DNA of 64,000 bases, from NCBI RefSeq assembly GCF_005145005.1, contig NZ_CP039712.1, positions 1,656,501-1,720,500 of the forward strand, in the 5' to 3' direction. Within the stretch, counting starts at the first letter, position 1. Every line of letters begins with the position of its first letter. This document shows, piece after piece, positions 56,301-64,000 of the stretch. The translations under genes were made by a program, and so were the position numbers. The notes below the pieces were generated by a model. It did no database searches, had not been told where the DNA came from, and was given only the letters and a program-made list of their open reading frames with translations. The DNA is from Vagococcus zengguangii (GTDB lineage: Bacteria > Bacillota > Bacilli > Lactobacillales > Vagococcaceae).

Positions 56301-57554
56301 AAAATCAACGCCTGGATAAAACTTATTAGCCGCTTTGTAATGGGCCATCGTTTCGACTTCACCAAGATCAATTTTAAGCGCATGTTTAATCAAATGTTCA
56401 CCGTAACCAGTGACCGCTGCTTTACCAATAAAGACTTGTGTCGGTAACTGTTGATAAATCTCGCGAATTACGCGCATCGTTGTCGCAAGCGGATCTCCTT
56501 CATTATTGCCATAATGTTGGAATAACATACGCCCCTCGTCATCAAGTAACACGACTTTAGTAGTCGTTGAACCCGCATCAATTCCTAAAAAAACTGGTCC
56601 TCGATATTTCGCCAAATCAGCTGTTTCAGCTTGTGCCAAAGCATGTCGCTCTCTAAAAATTTTTAATTCTTCCGTACTTTTGAACAGTCTCGGTAAACCT
56701 TCGACTTCTTCGACGACAATATTCGTTTCTTCCGCCAAACGTGCTAATACTTCTTCAAGCGTAAGTGCACCTTCTGACATCTGCGTTTGACACATCAAAG
56801 CCGCTCCAATTGCCACGAATAATTGGGGATTATCAGGAAAGACAACGTCCTCTTTTTTAATATCAAGCGTCTCGATAAAACGGCGACGTAACTCACTCAT
56901 GAAATAAAGTGGCCCACCTAAAAAAGCTATTTTGCCTTTGATTTTGCGACCCGCAGCTAAACCGGCTATCGTTTGATTGACCACTGCTTGAAAAATACTG
57001 GCAGCGATATCTGCTTGATCCGCGCCCTCATTAATTAATGGCTGAATATCCGTTTTTGCAAAAACCCCGCAACGTGAGGCAATCGGATAGATGGTCTGAT
57101 AGTTTTTAGCTAGTTCATTTACGCCATTGGCATCGGTTTTTAAAAGAGCGGCCATCTGATCAATAAACGCGCCCGTTCCACCAGCACACGTACCGTTCAT
57201 GCGTTGCTCAAGTGAACCTTCAAAAAAAGTAATTTTAGCGTCTTCGCCACCTAATTCAATCACGACATCAGTTTCTGGAATCAATTGCTCCACCGTCGTT
57301 GTACAGGCGATCACCTCCTGAACAAAAGGAGCATTAATTGAATCTGCTAGCCCCATACCAGCTGAACCCGTCATTGTCAGCGATACTTCTTGATTGTGAA
57401 ACGTTTGTTTTATTTCTTTTAATACCGCTATTATCGTCGCTTTAACATTAGAAAAGTGGCGTTCATATTTAGAAAACACCATTTGATTATCTTGATTAAA
57501 TGCAACTACCTTAACCGTGGTCGAACCGGCATCTATTCCCAATCTCAACATCAT
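53316..57554 (-). pseudogene. 2-hydroxyacyl-CoA dehydratase activase-like protein, interrupted by one stop codon
   Basis: Read through one TAA at 55371-55373, this is a single gene of about 1412 codons. The first part (55374-57554) has two ASKHA ATPase units ([13 protein letters not shown] and [13 protein letters not shown]). It also has Fe-S cysteines of the activase type ([19 protein letters not shown]) and a Cys cluster [10 protein letters not shown]. The second part (53316-55370) is the DUF2229/HgdA-like region with CYPA, GGGCRATNY and LQPFGCLPNHVVGKG. The break falls inside CYPA-LVHGH, where a Lys codon AAA would differ by one base. No binding site precedes the TTG that follows, so separate translation is unlikely. 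Confidence 0.82.
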
Positions 57555-57729
57555 ATTATTCCCACCTTTTTATATAACCCAACAACTTGTTGATTACCCA
57601 ACACTGCGTTTGTTATAATTATCTTAATACATGTGAAAATAAATACAATGATCAATCTTAAGCAGTTTGTCAGATAACCAACACAGCGCAATCATCTGTT
57701 GGATAACTTCCCAAAAAGGTGGCAAAAAA

Positions 57730-58341
57730 ATGAAGAAAAAAATCGATTTACGCGTTTTACGTACAAAAAAAATGATTGTTGAATCATACGTGGCGCTCTG
57801 CCAAGTTAAAGATGAGGACCATATCACGATTCAAGACATTACTGATCGTGCAATGATTAATCGGGGCACGTTCTATGCTCATTTCAAAGACAAACAAGAA
57901 TTGTCCGAGTATATTCTAGATATCATTGTGAAAGGCTTTGTCGATATTCTCGACACAGAACCACTACTGAACGGCAATACCGTCAAAATCAAAAATTTAG
58001 AAGAGTTGTTAACTAAAATCTTTCAAGAAATATACGAAAACAAACATTTTTTCCTGTCTTATACAGAGAGCAACTCGGCGTATTTATTCCGTAAACAGAT
58101 GATGACTTTATTGGAACAACGCTACACCGTTATCTTTAATAAACTGAAAATCACTGAAAACGATATCGAAGTGCCGATTAGTTTTATCATTGAATACATG
58201 ACCTCGATTTTCTTAGGCGTCGTCCATTGGTGGATTACTTCAGACAGCCAGTTCCCACCTGATCACATGGCACGCTTAGTCATTAAATTAGTCGGAAATG
58301 GACATCTAACCGTGATGGGCGTGACGATTGAACAAGGTTAA
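57730..58341 (+). CDS. TetR/AcrR-family transcriptional regulator
   Basis: The regulator of about 203 residues has an N-terminal helix-turn-helix (ITIQDITDRAMINRGTFYAH, then FKDKQELSEYIL) and a C-terminal ligand domain of the TetR_C-8 kind. ATG 57730 after AAAGGTGG is preferred over an in-frame TTG at 57667. It is divergent from the activase gene, and the gap (57555-57729) presumably holds its operator, so it probably controls that gene. It appears intact although its neighbour is interrupted. Confidence 0.9.
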   Translation: MKKKIDLRVLRTKKMIVESYVALCQVKDEDHITIQDITDRAMINRGTFYAHFKDKQELSEYILDIIVKGFVDILDTEPLLNGNTVKIKNLEELLTKIFQEIYENKHFFLSYTESNSAYLFRKQMMTLLEQRYTVIFNKLKITENDIEVPISFIIEYMTSIFLGVVHWWITSDSQFPPDHMARLVIKLVGNGHLTVMGVTIEQG

Positions 58342-58407
58342 AAAAACTATGAAACAAGGACTACACTTATCTCACAGGTTGATTTTAGTTAACAGAATAT
58401 CTTATTT

Positions 58408-59052
58408 TTAATGACTTTGTTTAGAACACATCAATACTTGCCGTTCATATGTCGTTTCATCATTCAAAAGACTAAGCATGACCTGTGCAACATCGACACG
58501 ACGCGTGGTTGAATTGATTGGCATTTTAAGATTCGTTCTTGATAAAGCCACATAAGGTTGAACCGTTTTTTGCTTATCCACTAGAATTTCTGGATGAAGT
58601 GTTGTCCAATTAAGTGAGCTGCTCATTAACAGCTGTTCTCCCCGCTCATGATCGGTAAAAGCTCCCTTCAAAAAGGTTTTCGCTGCGATCTTATAATGTA
58701 GCGGGGCATTCACAAACGTCTCTCCCACGCCCATCGCTGACATCTTAATAATCCGCTTAAGCCCTACTTGTTCCATTGCGTTAATTATGACTGGCATCAC
58801 TGTTTCAAACAGAGGGGCACTTTTGTTAGACTTTGGATTGCCTAAGGTCACTAAGACAGCATCCTGTTGACGCATAGCCGACACAAGTTTGTCTTTTTCT
58901 GTCAATTGACCCGTAATAATTTTAAGATCGGCATGTGTTAGTAATGGCCAAGACTTTCTAATATAAACCGTCACTTGATGACCACTTGCTAAAGCTTGTG
59001 TGACAAGTTCCTGACCAGTCTGACCCGTTGCCCCAATAATTAAAAGATTCAT
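58408..59052 (-). CDS. NAD(P)-binding atypical SDR (NmrA/SDR5-like) protein
   Basis: The 214-residue Rossmann protein has the dinucleotide motif IIGATGQTGQEL (residues 5-16), VLVTLGNPKSNKS, and a region MSAMGVGETF. It lacks a clear YxxxK catalytic pair, as in SDR5-type redox sensors or oxidoreductases. The site GGAGAG precedes the ATG. The substrate is unknown. Confidence 0.87.
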   Translation of the reverse strand: MNLLIIGATGQTGQELVTQALASGHQVTVYIRKSWPLLTHADLKIITGQLTEKDKLVSAMRQQDAVLVTLGNPKSNKSAPLFETVMPVIINAMEQVGLKRIIKMSAMGVGETFVNAPLHYKIAAKTFLKGAFTDHERGEQLLMSSSLNWTTLHPEILVDKQKTVQPYVALSRTNLKMPINSTTRRVDVAQVMLSLLNDETTYERQVLMCSKQSH

Positions 59053-59211
59053 TGTTCTCTCCTTCCTAACATTTCAATTTAACTCATTTCTACTATCTTG
59101 ATACTATCACGTTTGAATCGATTTTGTCTTTAACTGAAATTCCTAACATTTTCATCCCTCATTCTTCATTCTTCTATGTGTTCAAATTTTACAACTAACC
59201 TTTTTATCGTT

Positions 59212-59580
59212 TACTTTTTTCCATTTGTCGTTTATCTTTTGCAAGTGGTAGTTCTAGCTCTAATTTATGATTAATTAAGGCCATCGCCTGCTTGACACCT
59301 TGATATTCTTATGGATAAATTCGTTTCACTTCTAAATGAAGTGGATGATTTGGCACTTCAATTCCTTGTTGATGACGCGCAATCGCAAAATCAAGATGAT
59401 CCGCTAGCGATAACAACAAGCTATCTTGAAATTCACACTGCCATTCTCGTTTCGCCCAATCAATAATTTCAGTGGTGACTTAAATGACACATTCATCAAC
59501 TTTTTGTAAAAACGAATCGAACCTTTCAACCTGTTGCTCATCGTTCATCACAAAGGTTGCTTCAATTTTTCGGTTGGAAT
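59212..59580 (-). pseudogene. Remnant of a PRD-domain transcriptional antiterminator (BglG/LicT type)
   Basis: Translation of the minus strand gives recognisable PRD sequence: IEATFVMNDEQQVERFDSF, LLLSLADHLDFAIARHQQGI and LEVKRIYP, then EYQGVKQAMALINHKLELEL. At least two in-frame stops interrupt it. The N-terminal RNA-binding domain and the second PRD are absent. No sugar-PTS genes lie nearby. The rest of the gap 59053-59716 shows no gene. Confidence 0.7.
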
Positions 59581-59675
59581 GACAGCTCCTTGTAATGATA
59601 TGTTTATATTAACAACACAAGAAAACGCTATCAATAAAAACATAATAATAGTTTATATTTTTCTTGTTATTTAAC

Positions 59676-59705
59676 AAAAAAACGCCCTTCAACGGACGTT
59701 TTTTA
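59676..59705 (-). terminator. Terminator after degV
   Basis: An AAAAAACGTCC/GGGCGTTTTTT stem-loop (minus strand, one mismatch) lies 12 bases after the stop. Confidence 0.8.
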
Positions 59706-59716
59706 GTGATAATGAT

Positions 59717-60607
59717 TTATTCGCCACGCTCATCACCAAAGAAAAAGACTGCGACAGTTCCTGGTCCAGTATGTGAACCAATCACTGTACCAACACTGTT
59801 AATTTGCACATTACCATCTAAATTTGGGAATGTTGCTTCGATTAAACCAGCTACTTCTTGGGCATCTTTAATGCAATCAGAATGTGAAATATAACATTTA
59901 CCTGAATAGTTTTCACCATTTTGTGCATGTTGTTTCACTTCATTAACGATAGCTTTAATAACTTTTTTCTTACCACGAACTTTAGTACGTGGAATTAATT
60001 TTCCTTCATTATTCATATTCATTAACGGACAAATATTTAATAATCCACCGATTGCAGCTGACGTGGCACTAATCCTACCACCACGTTGATAATGCGTTAA
60101 ATCTGTCGAGAAGAACCAATGGTGTAAGTTTAAACGATTATCTTTCACCCACTTAGCCACCTCTTCCAATGGTTTGCCTTGATCACGCATATCAGCAGCC
60201 GTTGCAACGAGTAGACCGTAGCCTGATGAAGCACCCAGAGTATCAATCACAACTATTTGGCGTTCAGGATATTGATCAGCTAATATTTCTTGAGCAATAC
60301 ATGCTGATTGATAATCCCCTGATAAACCTGATGAAAATGATAAATGTAAAATATCTTGGCCTTGTGCTAAAAATGGTTCAAAGAATTTTGTGTAGTCATC
60401 TGGATTACTTTGAGAGGTAATTGGCATTGAACCGGCTTTTATTTTCTGATAAAACGCCTCAAATGACATTGATTGACCTAAATCATCCAAGTATTCTTGA
60501 CCATCAATCGTAAAATGGAAACTTGAATAGTGAATGTCACGTTCGTCAAAAAATTCTTTTGGCATATCGGCTGTTGAACCGCATGTTAATGTATAGCTTT
60601 GTTGCAT
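59717..60607 (-). CDS. DegV family fatty-acid-binding protein
   Basis: The 296-residue protein has the DegV patterns GSTADMPKEFF, TSQSNPDDY, LSFSSGLSGDYQSA and DTLGASSGYGLLVATA. DegV-type proteins (FakB-like) bind a fatty acid and present it to the FakA kinase for entry into phospholipid synthesis. It stands alone with its own terminator. Confidence 0.93.
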   Translation of the reverse strand: MQQSYTLTCGSTADMPKEFFDERDIHYSSFHFTIDGQEYLDDLGQSMSFEAFYQKIKAGSMPITSQSNPDDYTKFFEPFLAQGQDILHLSFSSGLSGDYQSACIAQEILADQYPERQIVVIDTLGASSGYGLLVATAADMRDQGKPLEEVAKWVKDNRLNLHHWFFSTDLTHYQRGGRISATSAAIGGLLNICPLMNMNNEGKLIPRTKVRGKKKVIKAIVNEVKQHAQNGENYSGKCYISHSDCIKDAQEVAGLIEATFPNLDGNVQINSVGTVIGSHTGPGTVAVFFFGDERGE

Positions 60608-60653
60608 AATATGTTATTCCCCTTATCTCTTTAAAAAACTAATATGGATAGAT

Positions 60654-60680
60654 AAAAGGCACCCATTTTGGGTGCCTTTT
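60654..60680 (-). terminator. Terminator after ndh
   Basis: AAAAGGCACCC and GGGTGCCTTTT form an 11-base stem with a T-run. Confidence 0.9.
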
Positions 60681-60701
60681 AGTTAAACCGATTGATTGAT
60701 C

Positions 60702-61910
60702 TTAGTGATATAAATCGAAACGTCCTTTAGCAAACATTTGTTTCATACCACCTGTTGCAGCAAGTGATTTATTCATGATGATTTTTTTCAAGAATGATGC
60801 TGGGTAACCTTTAACTGATGTGTTACCAACTTGACCTAAACCGATAGTGTTACCGATTGACGCAACAGATCCTTGAGACTTGAATGTGAATGTTTCAGTT
60901 GCTTGATTATTTAATTGGCGTAAAATGTTGTGTGCTGTGAAATCACCCATTTTTAAAGCGATTTGCGCTGTTGTTGGGAATGGACGACCTGATTCTGGAT
61001 CCATAACTGCTGACACATCACCGATAATATAAACATTTTCATGATCTGGATCACGTAAGTCTTCGCCAACCATTACGCGGCCACGACGTTCTGCAAACCC
61101 TGATTCACCCATAACAAAGCTTCCGCTAACACCTGTTGTCCAAATAATTGTTGCTGCTTCTAATTCAGCTAATTCTTCTGTTTCAGCGTTGTCTTGATAA
61201 ACAACTGTTTCTGGTTTGATGCCTTTAATTGGTTTTCCTGTTAATAACTTAACGCCTAAACCTTCTAATTTACCAATTGCAAAGTTCGCTAATTTTTCGT
61301 TGAACATTGGTAATAAGCGTGTAGCTGCTTCCACACAGTAAATTTCGATTTCTTCTGGTTTAACGCCAGCTACTTTCGCATATTTAGGTTTCATTTCAGC
61401 TAATGAACCTAATAACTCGATTCCTGTGAAACCTGCGCCACAAACGACAAATTTCAAGTATTTTTTATCTTGTGTTTCTTTATATTTTTTCAACATTGCA
61501 TTGATATGATTGTTGATGTTAACAGCTGATTCAATGTTAACCATTTCTAAAGCATTTTCTTCAGCACCTGAGATACCAAATGTTTCAGAACGGAAGCCTA
61601 ATGCCACAACTAAATAATCATATTTAAGAGCAGTGTTGTTTTCTAATTCTACTTCTTGTTTATCAGTATTGATTTTAACAACGCGGTCTTGTAAGAAAGT
61701 TGTCACTTTAGTGTTTACAACTTCTTTGATAGGATAAGTAATTTTTTCTTTTGGTACTGTTCCTGCAGCCACTTCGTGTAAAGCAGTTGCTTCATAGTGA
61801 TAATCATTTTGATCCACTAACGTAATATGGAAATCTCCTGCTTTTTTTTGTAGAGCTTTCAGTGTACTTAAACCAGCATAACCGGCTCCTAAGATAACTA
61901 CTTCTTTCAT
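60702..61910 (-). CDS. ndh: Type II NADH dehydrogenase (NDH-2)
   Basis: The 402-residue flavoprotein has an FAD-binding motif VILGAGYAGLSTLKAL (residues 5-20), a second Rossmann motif for NADH VVCGAGFTGIELLGSL (about 165), and IWTTGVSGS and YIIGDVSAV. It passes electrons from NADH to menaquinone (or demethylmenaquinone) on the inner face of the membrane without pumping protons. The C-terminal amphipathic part mediates membrane attachment. It is a single-gene unit. Confidence 0.93.
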   Translation of the reverse strand: MKEVVILGAGYAGLSTLKALQKKAGDFHITLVDQNDYHYEATALHEVAAGTVPKEKITYPIKEVVNTKVTTFLQDRVVKINTDKQEVELENNTALKYDYLVVALGFRSETFGISGAEENALEMVNIESAVNINNHINAMLKKYKETQDKKYLKFVVCGAGFTGIELLGSLAEMKPKYAKVAGVKPEEIEIYCVEAATRLLPMFNEKLANFAIGKLEGLGVKLLTGKPIKGIKPETVVYQDNAETEELAELEAATIIWTTGVSGSFVMGESGFAERRGRVMVGEDLRDPDHENVYIIGDVSAVMDPESGRPFPTTAQIALKMGDFTAHNILRQLNNQATETFTFKSQGSVASIGNTIGLGQVGNTSVKGYPASFLKKIIMNKSLAATGGMKQMFAKGRFDLYH

Positions 61911-62279
61911 AACTAAATTCCACTTCTTTCTATTATATTGATAATGTTATAAAATCCTCGAATAAATGCGTACCGATTTTTAGATGCTTCTCCAAAAATA
62001 GTCTAGTTTGCTAATCAATGGTTATTTAATCACTTCACGACATGTTTTCACAAAGTTCTCGATCCGACTACTGCTTTAGCAATCCACACTACATTCGGCA
62101 AAGCAATAACTATACTACTAAAATAAAGCATCAAATTCAAATAAAATGCCTATGATTATGTGAATAAATTACAAACCAAATTAAAAACGTTTACATTTTG
62201 CGTAATGTTTTAATAACAATAAAAGTATGACTATTAAAAAGTAAATGGCATAAGCCTAAAACAGGAATTAACATCTCTA
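61911..62279. other. Noncoding region upstream of ndh with a cre-like site
   Basis: No gene is seen. At 62181-62196 the sequence TTAAAAACGTTTACAT matches the catabolite-repression (cre) consensus except for one position. It is about 270 bases before ndh, so its effect on ndh is uncertain; it could also belong to an unseen promoter. Confidence 0.35.
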
Positions 62280-62801
62280 TCAAGAACTTTCATGACTATA
62301 CATAAGTATATATATCCCTCGCCATTGACCAATTGCGTTTTCTATTCGAATGTCCTCTCTTTCTGATTTCAACCACTTCATCATTTCTTTTTTTAGGCTT
62401 TTACTACCCCCGTGATAGCATTTTTTCCATGTCTGATGAAAAAATTCAAATGTTTCTTTGTTATAGTTGATAAAATAGGGCTGCATTCCAATTGGCAGTA
62501 GTTTATTATACAAATATTTAGAAACTTCAAACCCTAAGCTATAATTTTCATCATACATAATAGCTGCCATCTCTTCACTAAATAAGTGGCTCAGCGTTGA
62601 AAATAAGTGTTCAAAATCTTGCTGTTGCCACTCTTTATTGCCATCTAACCCTGTAAATTCCGAAAACTCTTCTAACTCAATATCAATTCTGCGTTTGATA
62701 CCTGTTTGGGTTAAATCTGATATAATCTGTTCAAATAAATCAATATTCTCTTTAAATAAGTCCATCAGTTTATCAAATTCTTGATCAAAATTTTCTTTCA
62801 T
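62280..62801 (-). CDS. Hypothetical protein, resembling a TetR-type C-terminal domain
   Basis: The 173-residue, mostly helical, acidic soluble protein has no membrane segment. The order of amphipathic helices recalls TetR ligand-binding domains, but the helix-turn-helix that should precede is absent. GAGG precedes the ATG. It may be a stand-alone regulatory or binding protein. It follows the efflux-pump gene on the same strand but behind a terminator. Family not recognised. Confidence 0.65.
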   Translation of the reverse strand: MKENFDQEFDKLMDLFKENIDLFEQIISDLTQTGIKRRIDIELEEFSEFTGLDGNKEWQQQDFEHLFSTLSHLFSEEMAAIMYDENYSLGFEVSKYLYNKLLPIGMQPYFINYNKETFEFFHQTWKKCYHGGSKSLKKEMMKWLKSEREDIRIENAIGQWRGIYILMYSHESS

Positions 62802-63138
62802 GATTGAACCTCATCTCTTTAATTGTTCTTTTATTATAACAACAATATAATTAAATTATTAGAGTTTTTATATAATAATTTAATTGGTCTTTGAATAAGA
62901 CGGATTTAAAGTAAGTCTTATATTATTCATCACTATTGTATTAGGGCTGACGATAATGCCTAAAGAAACTTCTTGTTAGTGATAGAAAACTCGTTCTTTT
63001 TCATCAAATTTTTCATTATATAAAATAGGATTTTCAATAATACAACATAGCAACTTAATCTTCTTCATAACATAATAATTAAAATAGGAGCTAAATCCAT
63101 TAGATTAAGCTCCTATAAATATATGAATGGATAAGATT
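62802..63138. other. Noncoding region with inverted repeats and a possible gene remnant
   Basis: It holds a -10-like TATAAT for the downstream gene. A 12-base inverted repeat AATTAAATTATT/AATAATTTAATT lies at 62849-62885, and a second repeat ATAAGAC/GTCTTAT at 62895-62921. The stretch about 62925-63040 reads on the minus strand as a short coding-like segment with one stop (IENPILYNEKFDEKERVFYH), perhaps a decayed gene. Otherwise nothing is recognised. Confidence 0.35.
63081..63115 (-). terminator. Terminator after the MFS gene
   Basis: AATAGGAGCT and AGCTCCTAT arms, with further A-T pairs, are followed on the minus strand by a T-rich tail. Confidence 0.8.
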
Positions 63139-64000
63139 TTAACGTTTTTTATTAGGGATAACAAAAACAATTGAAATAACCGCTAAAATACAAAATACTA
63201 CATTAATCATCAAGCCCATTGTAGCCCCATTAGCATGATTCCCTGATTGACTTATGCTATTGTAGATTGTTGATGAAATAGCAACACCTAGTGCTCCTCC
63301 TAGTGAACTTGCCATTTTGTAAATACCAGAAGCGACACCCGCTTTTTCCATTGGGACACTTGAAAGAGCCGTATCAGTTGAAGGTGTTGCATAGATGCCT
63401 AAACCAATACCGTATAAAGCATAGCCTACAAATACTAATCCTAAGAACAATGTTCCTTCAATAAGGGTCAATGACATTAAAGAAATTCCGATACCAGCGA
63501 TAATAGCTCCTGAAATCATAGGTTTTTTAGCTCCCATTTTTTGTAATAGCTTTTCGCCAATTCTAATGGTAATTAATACTGTTACTAAGTATCCAATCGA
63601 TAGCATTCCAGTTTTACCCGCAGATAAACCTCGTCCTTGTTGCACATAAGAATTAATGACAATCATTGTTCCAGCTACAGCATTTAACAGAAAATTAGAA
63701 ATGGTAGCTCCCAAATAACCTTTGTTTTCAAATAATGAAAAATCTACAAAACTATTATCATTAGCCTTTTCGACTTTAATAAACGTAAACAATCCTACTA
63801 ATACAACGACTGCTAAACCTAGCGTTTGAACACTTGTCCATCCCATTGCTGAACCTTTACTTACAATGATATTTAACGATAACATAGAAACAACAAATAA
63901 AATTAAGCCGACATAATCAAAGCGACCGTTTGATTTTTCGTTTGAAACTGATTCTGGCGTCCCCATTATTAATAAGCCACTAAGAATTGAAATAATAATT
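63139..64000 (-). CDS. MFS efflux transporter, DHA2 type (partial, N-terminus off the window)
   Basis: The frame is open to the window edge. It covers about 286 residues with eight or more transmembrane helices, among them GLILFVVSMLSLNIIVSKGS, LGLAVVVLVGLF, GAIIAGIGISLMSL and LMINVVFCILAVISIVFV. The motif ATPSTDTALSSVPMEKAGVASGIYKMASSLGGALG matches the motif C/D zone of 14-helix drug/H+ antiporters of the QacA/LmrB kind. It probably exports drugs or other amphiphiles. The substrate is unknown. Confidence 0.88.
   Translation of the reverse strand, partial: IIISILSGLLIMGTPESVSNEKSNGRFDYVGLILFVVSMLSLNIIVSKGSAMGWTSVQTLGLAVVVLVGLFTFIKVEKANDNSFVDFSLFENKGYLGATISNFLLNAVAGTMIVINSYVQQGRGLSAGKTGMLSIGYLVTVLITIRIGEKLLQKMGAKKPMISGAIIAGIGISLMSLTLIEGTLFLGLVFVGYALYGIGLGIYATPSTDTALSSVPMEKAGVASGIYKMASSLGGALGVAISSTIYNSISQSGNHANGATMGLMINVVFCILAVISIVFVIPNKKR

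Noticed and set aside
57554-57562. TATTCCCAC, the complement of part of the guaA attachment core
   Set aside because: On the gene strand it is the ribosome binding site AAAGGTGGGAATA of the activase gene; no other element end is seen there.
62181-62196. Firm catabolite-repression site for ndh
   Set aside because: It is kept only as a low-confidence note: one consensus position fails, and it is too far from the gene to be convincing.

Overview
The window is a 64-kb chromosomal segment of a low-GC Gram-positive lactic acid bacterium. It is most likely a member of the Enterococcaceae (an Enterococcus or Vagococcus-like genus). The evidence is the AT-rich sequence, AGGAGG-type ribosome binding sites, a WxL/DUF916/LPXTG cell-surface cluster with Mga-type regulators, a BceRS-BceAB module, and the core genes rpsB, tsf, pyrH, frr, uppS, cdsA, coaA and guaA. 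The genus is an inference; there is no rRNA in the window.

Layout. (1) 1-1557: cdsA (cut by the window edge) and uppS. (2) 1693-10295: an inserted surface locus with five csc/WxL-type genes in one minus-strand operon, followed by two Mga-like regulators. It separates uppS-cdsA from their usual partners. (3) 10389-18226: the core block frr, pyrH, tsf, rpsB, a methyltransferase and an SGNH hydrolase (minus strand), then a thioesterase, coaA and guaA (plus strand). (4) 18215-26187: an 8-kb integrative element in the 3' end of guaA, bounded by 11-bp repeats. It carries three cargo genes, a small transfer/replication module (membrane protein, FtsK-like ATPase, HUH-type Rep), a DUF3173 protein and a tyrosine integrase. 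Directly after its right end lies what looks like the left end of a second element at the same site. (5) 26467-39580: a defence island with a Sau3AI-type (GATC) restriction-modification pair read divergently. Four further genes follow the endonuclease on the same strand: an HhH/sigma-4-like protein, a ParB-like protein, an SNF2 helicase and an unknown protein. The island ends in a resolvase and an IS1182-type element, and an IS1182 end remnant marks its other side. (6) 39694-47664: a peptide-antibiotic resistance module (AraC, response regulator, histidine kinase, ABC ATPase, ABC permease) and a UvrA-like ABC protein. A broken second copy of the DNA methyltransferase gene (47930-48445) follows. 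(7) 48513-50745: IS30 and decayed genes. (8) 50852-64000: ordinary metabolic genes (nitroreductase, ASCH protein, 2-hydroxyacyl-CoA dehydratase activase interrupted by a stop, TetR, NAD(P)-binding protein, DegV, NDH-2, MFS pump) with several pseudogenes.

The most interesting parts are the guaA hot spot and its island. The two GATC sites in the overlapping divergent R/M promoters suggest methylation-dependent self-control. The restriction gene sits in front of a helicase/ParB-like/HhH cassette that could be an undescribed defence system. The small guaA element carries two GC-rich hairpins just before rep that look like a replication or transfer origin. All functional statements come from reading motifs by eye; no database search was run.
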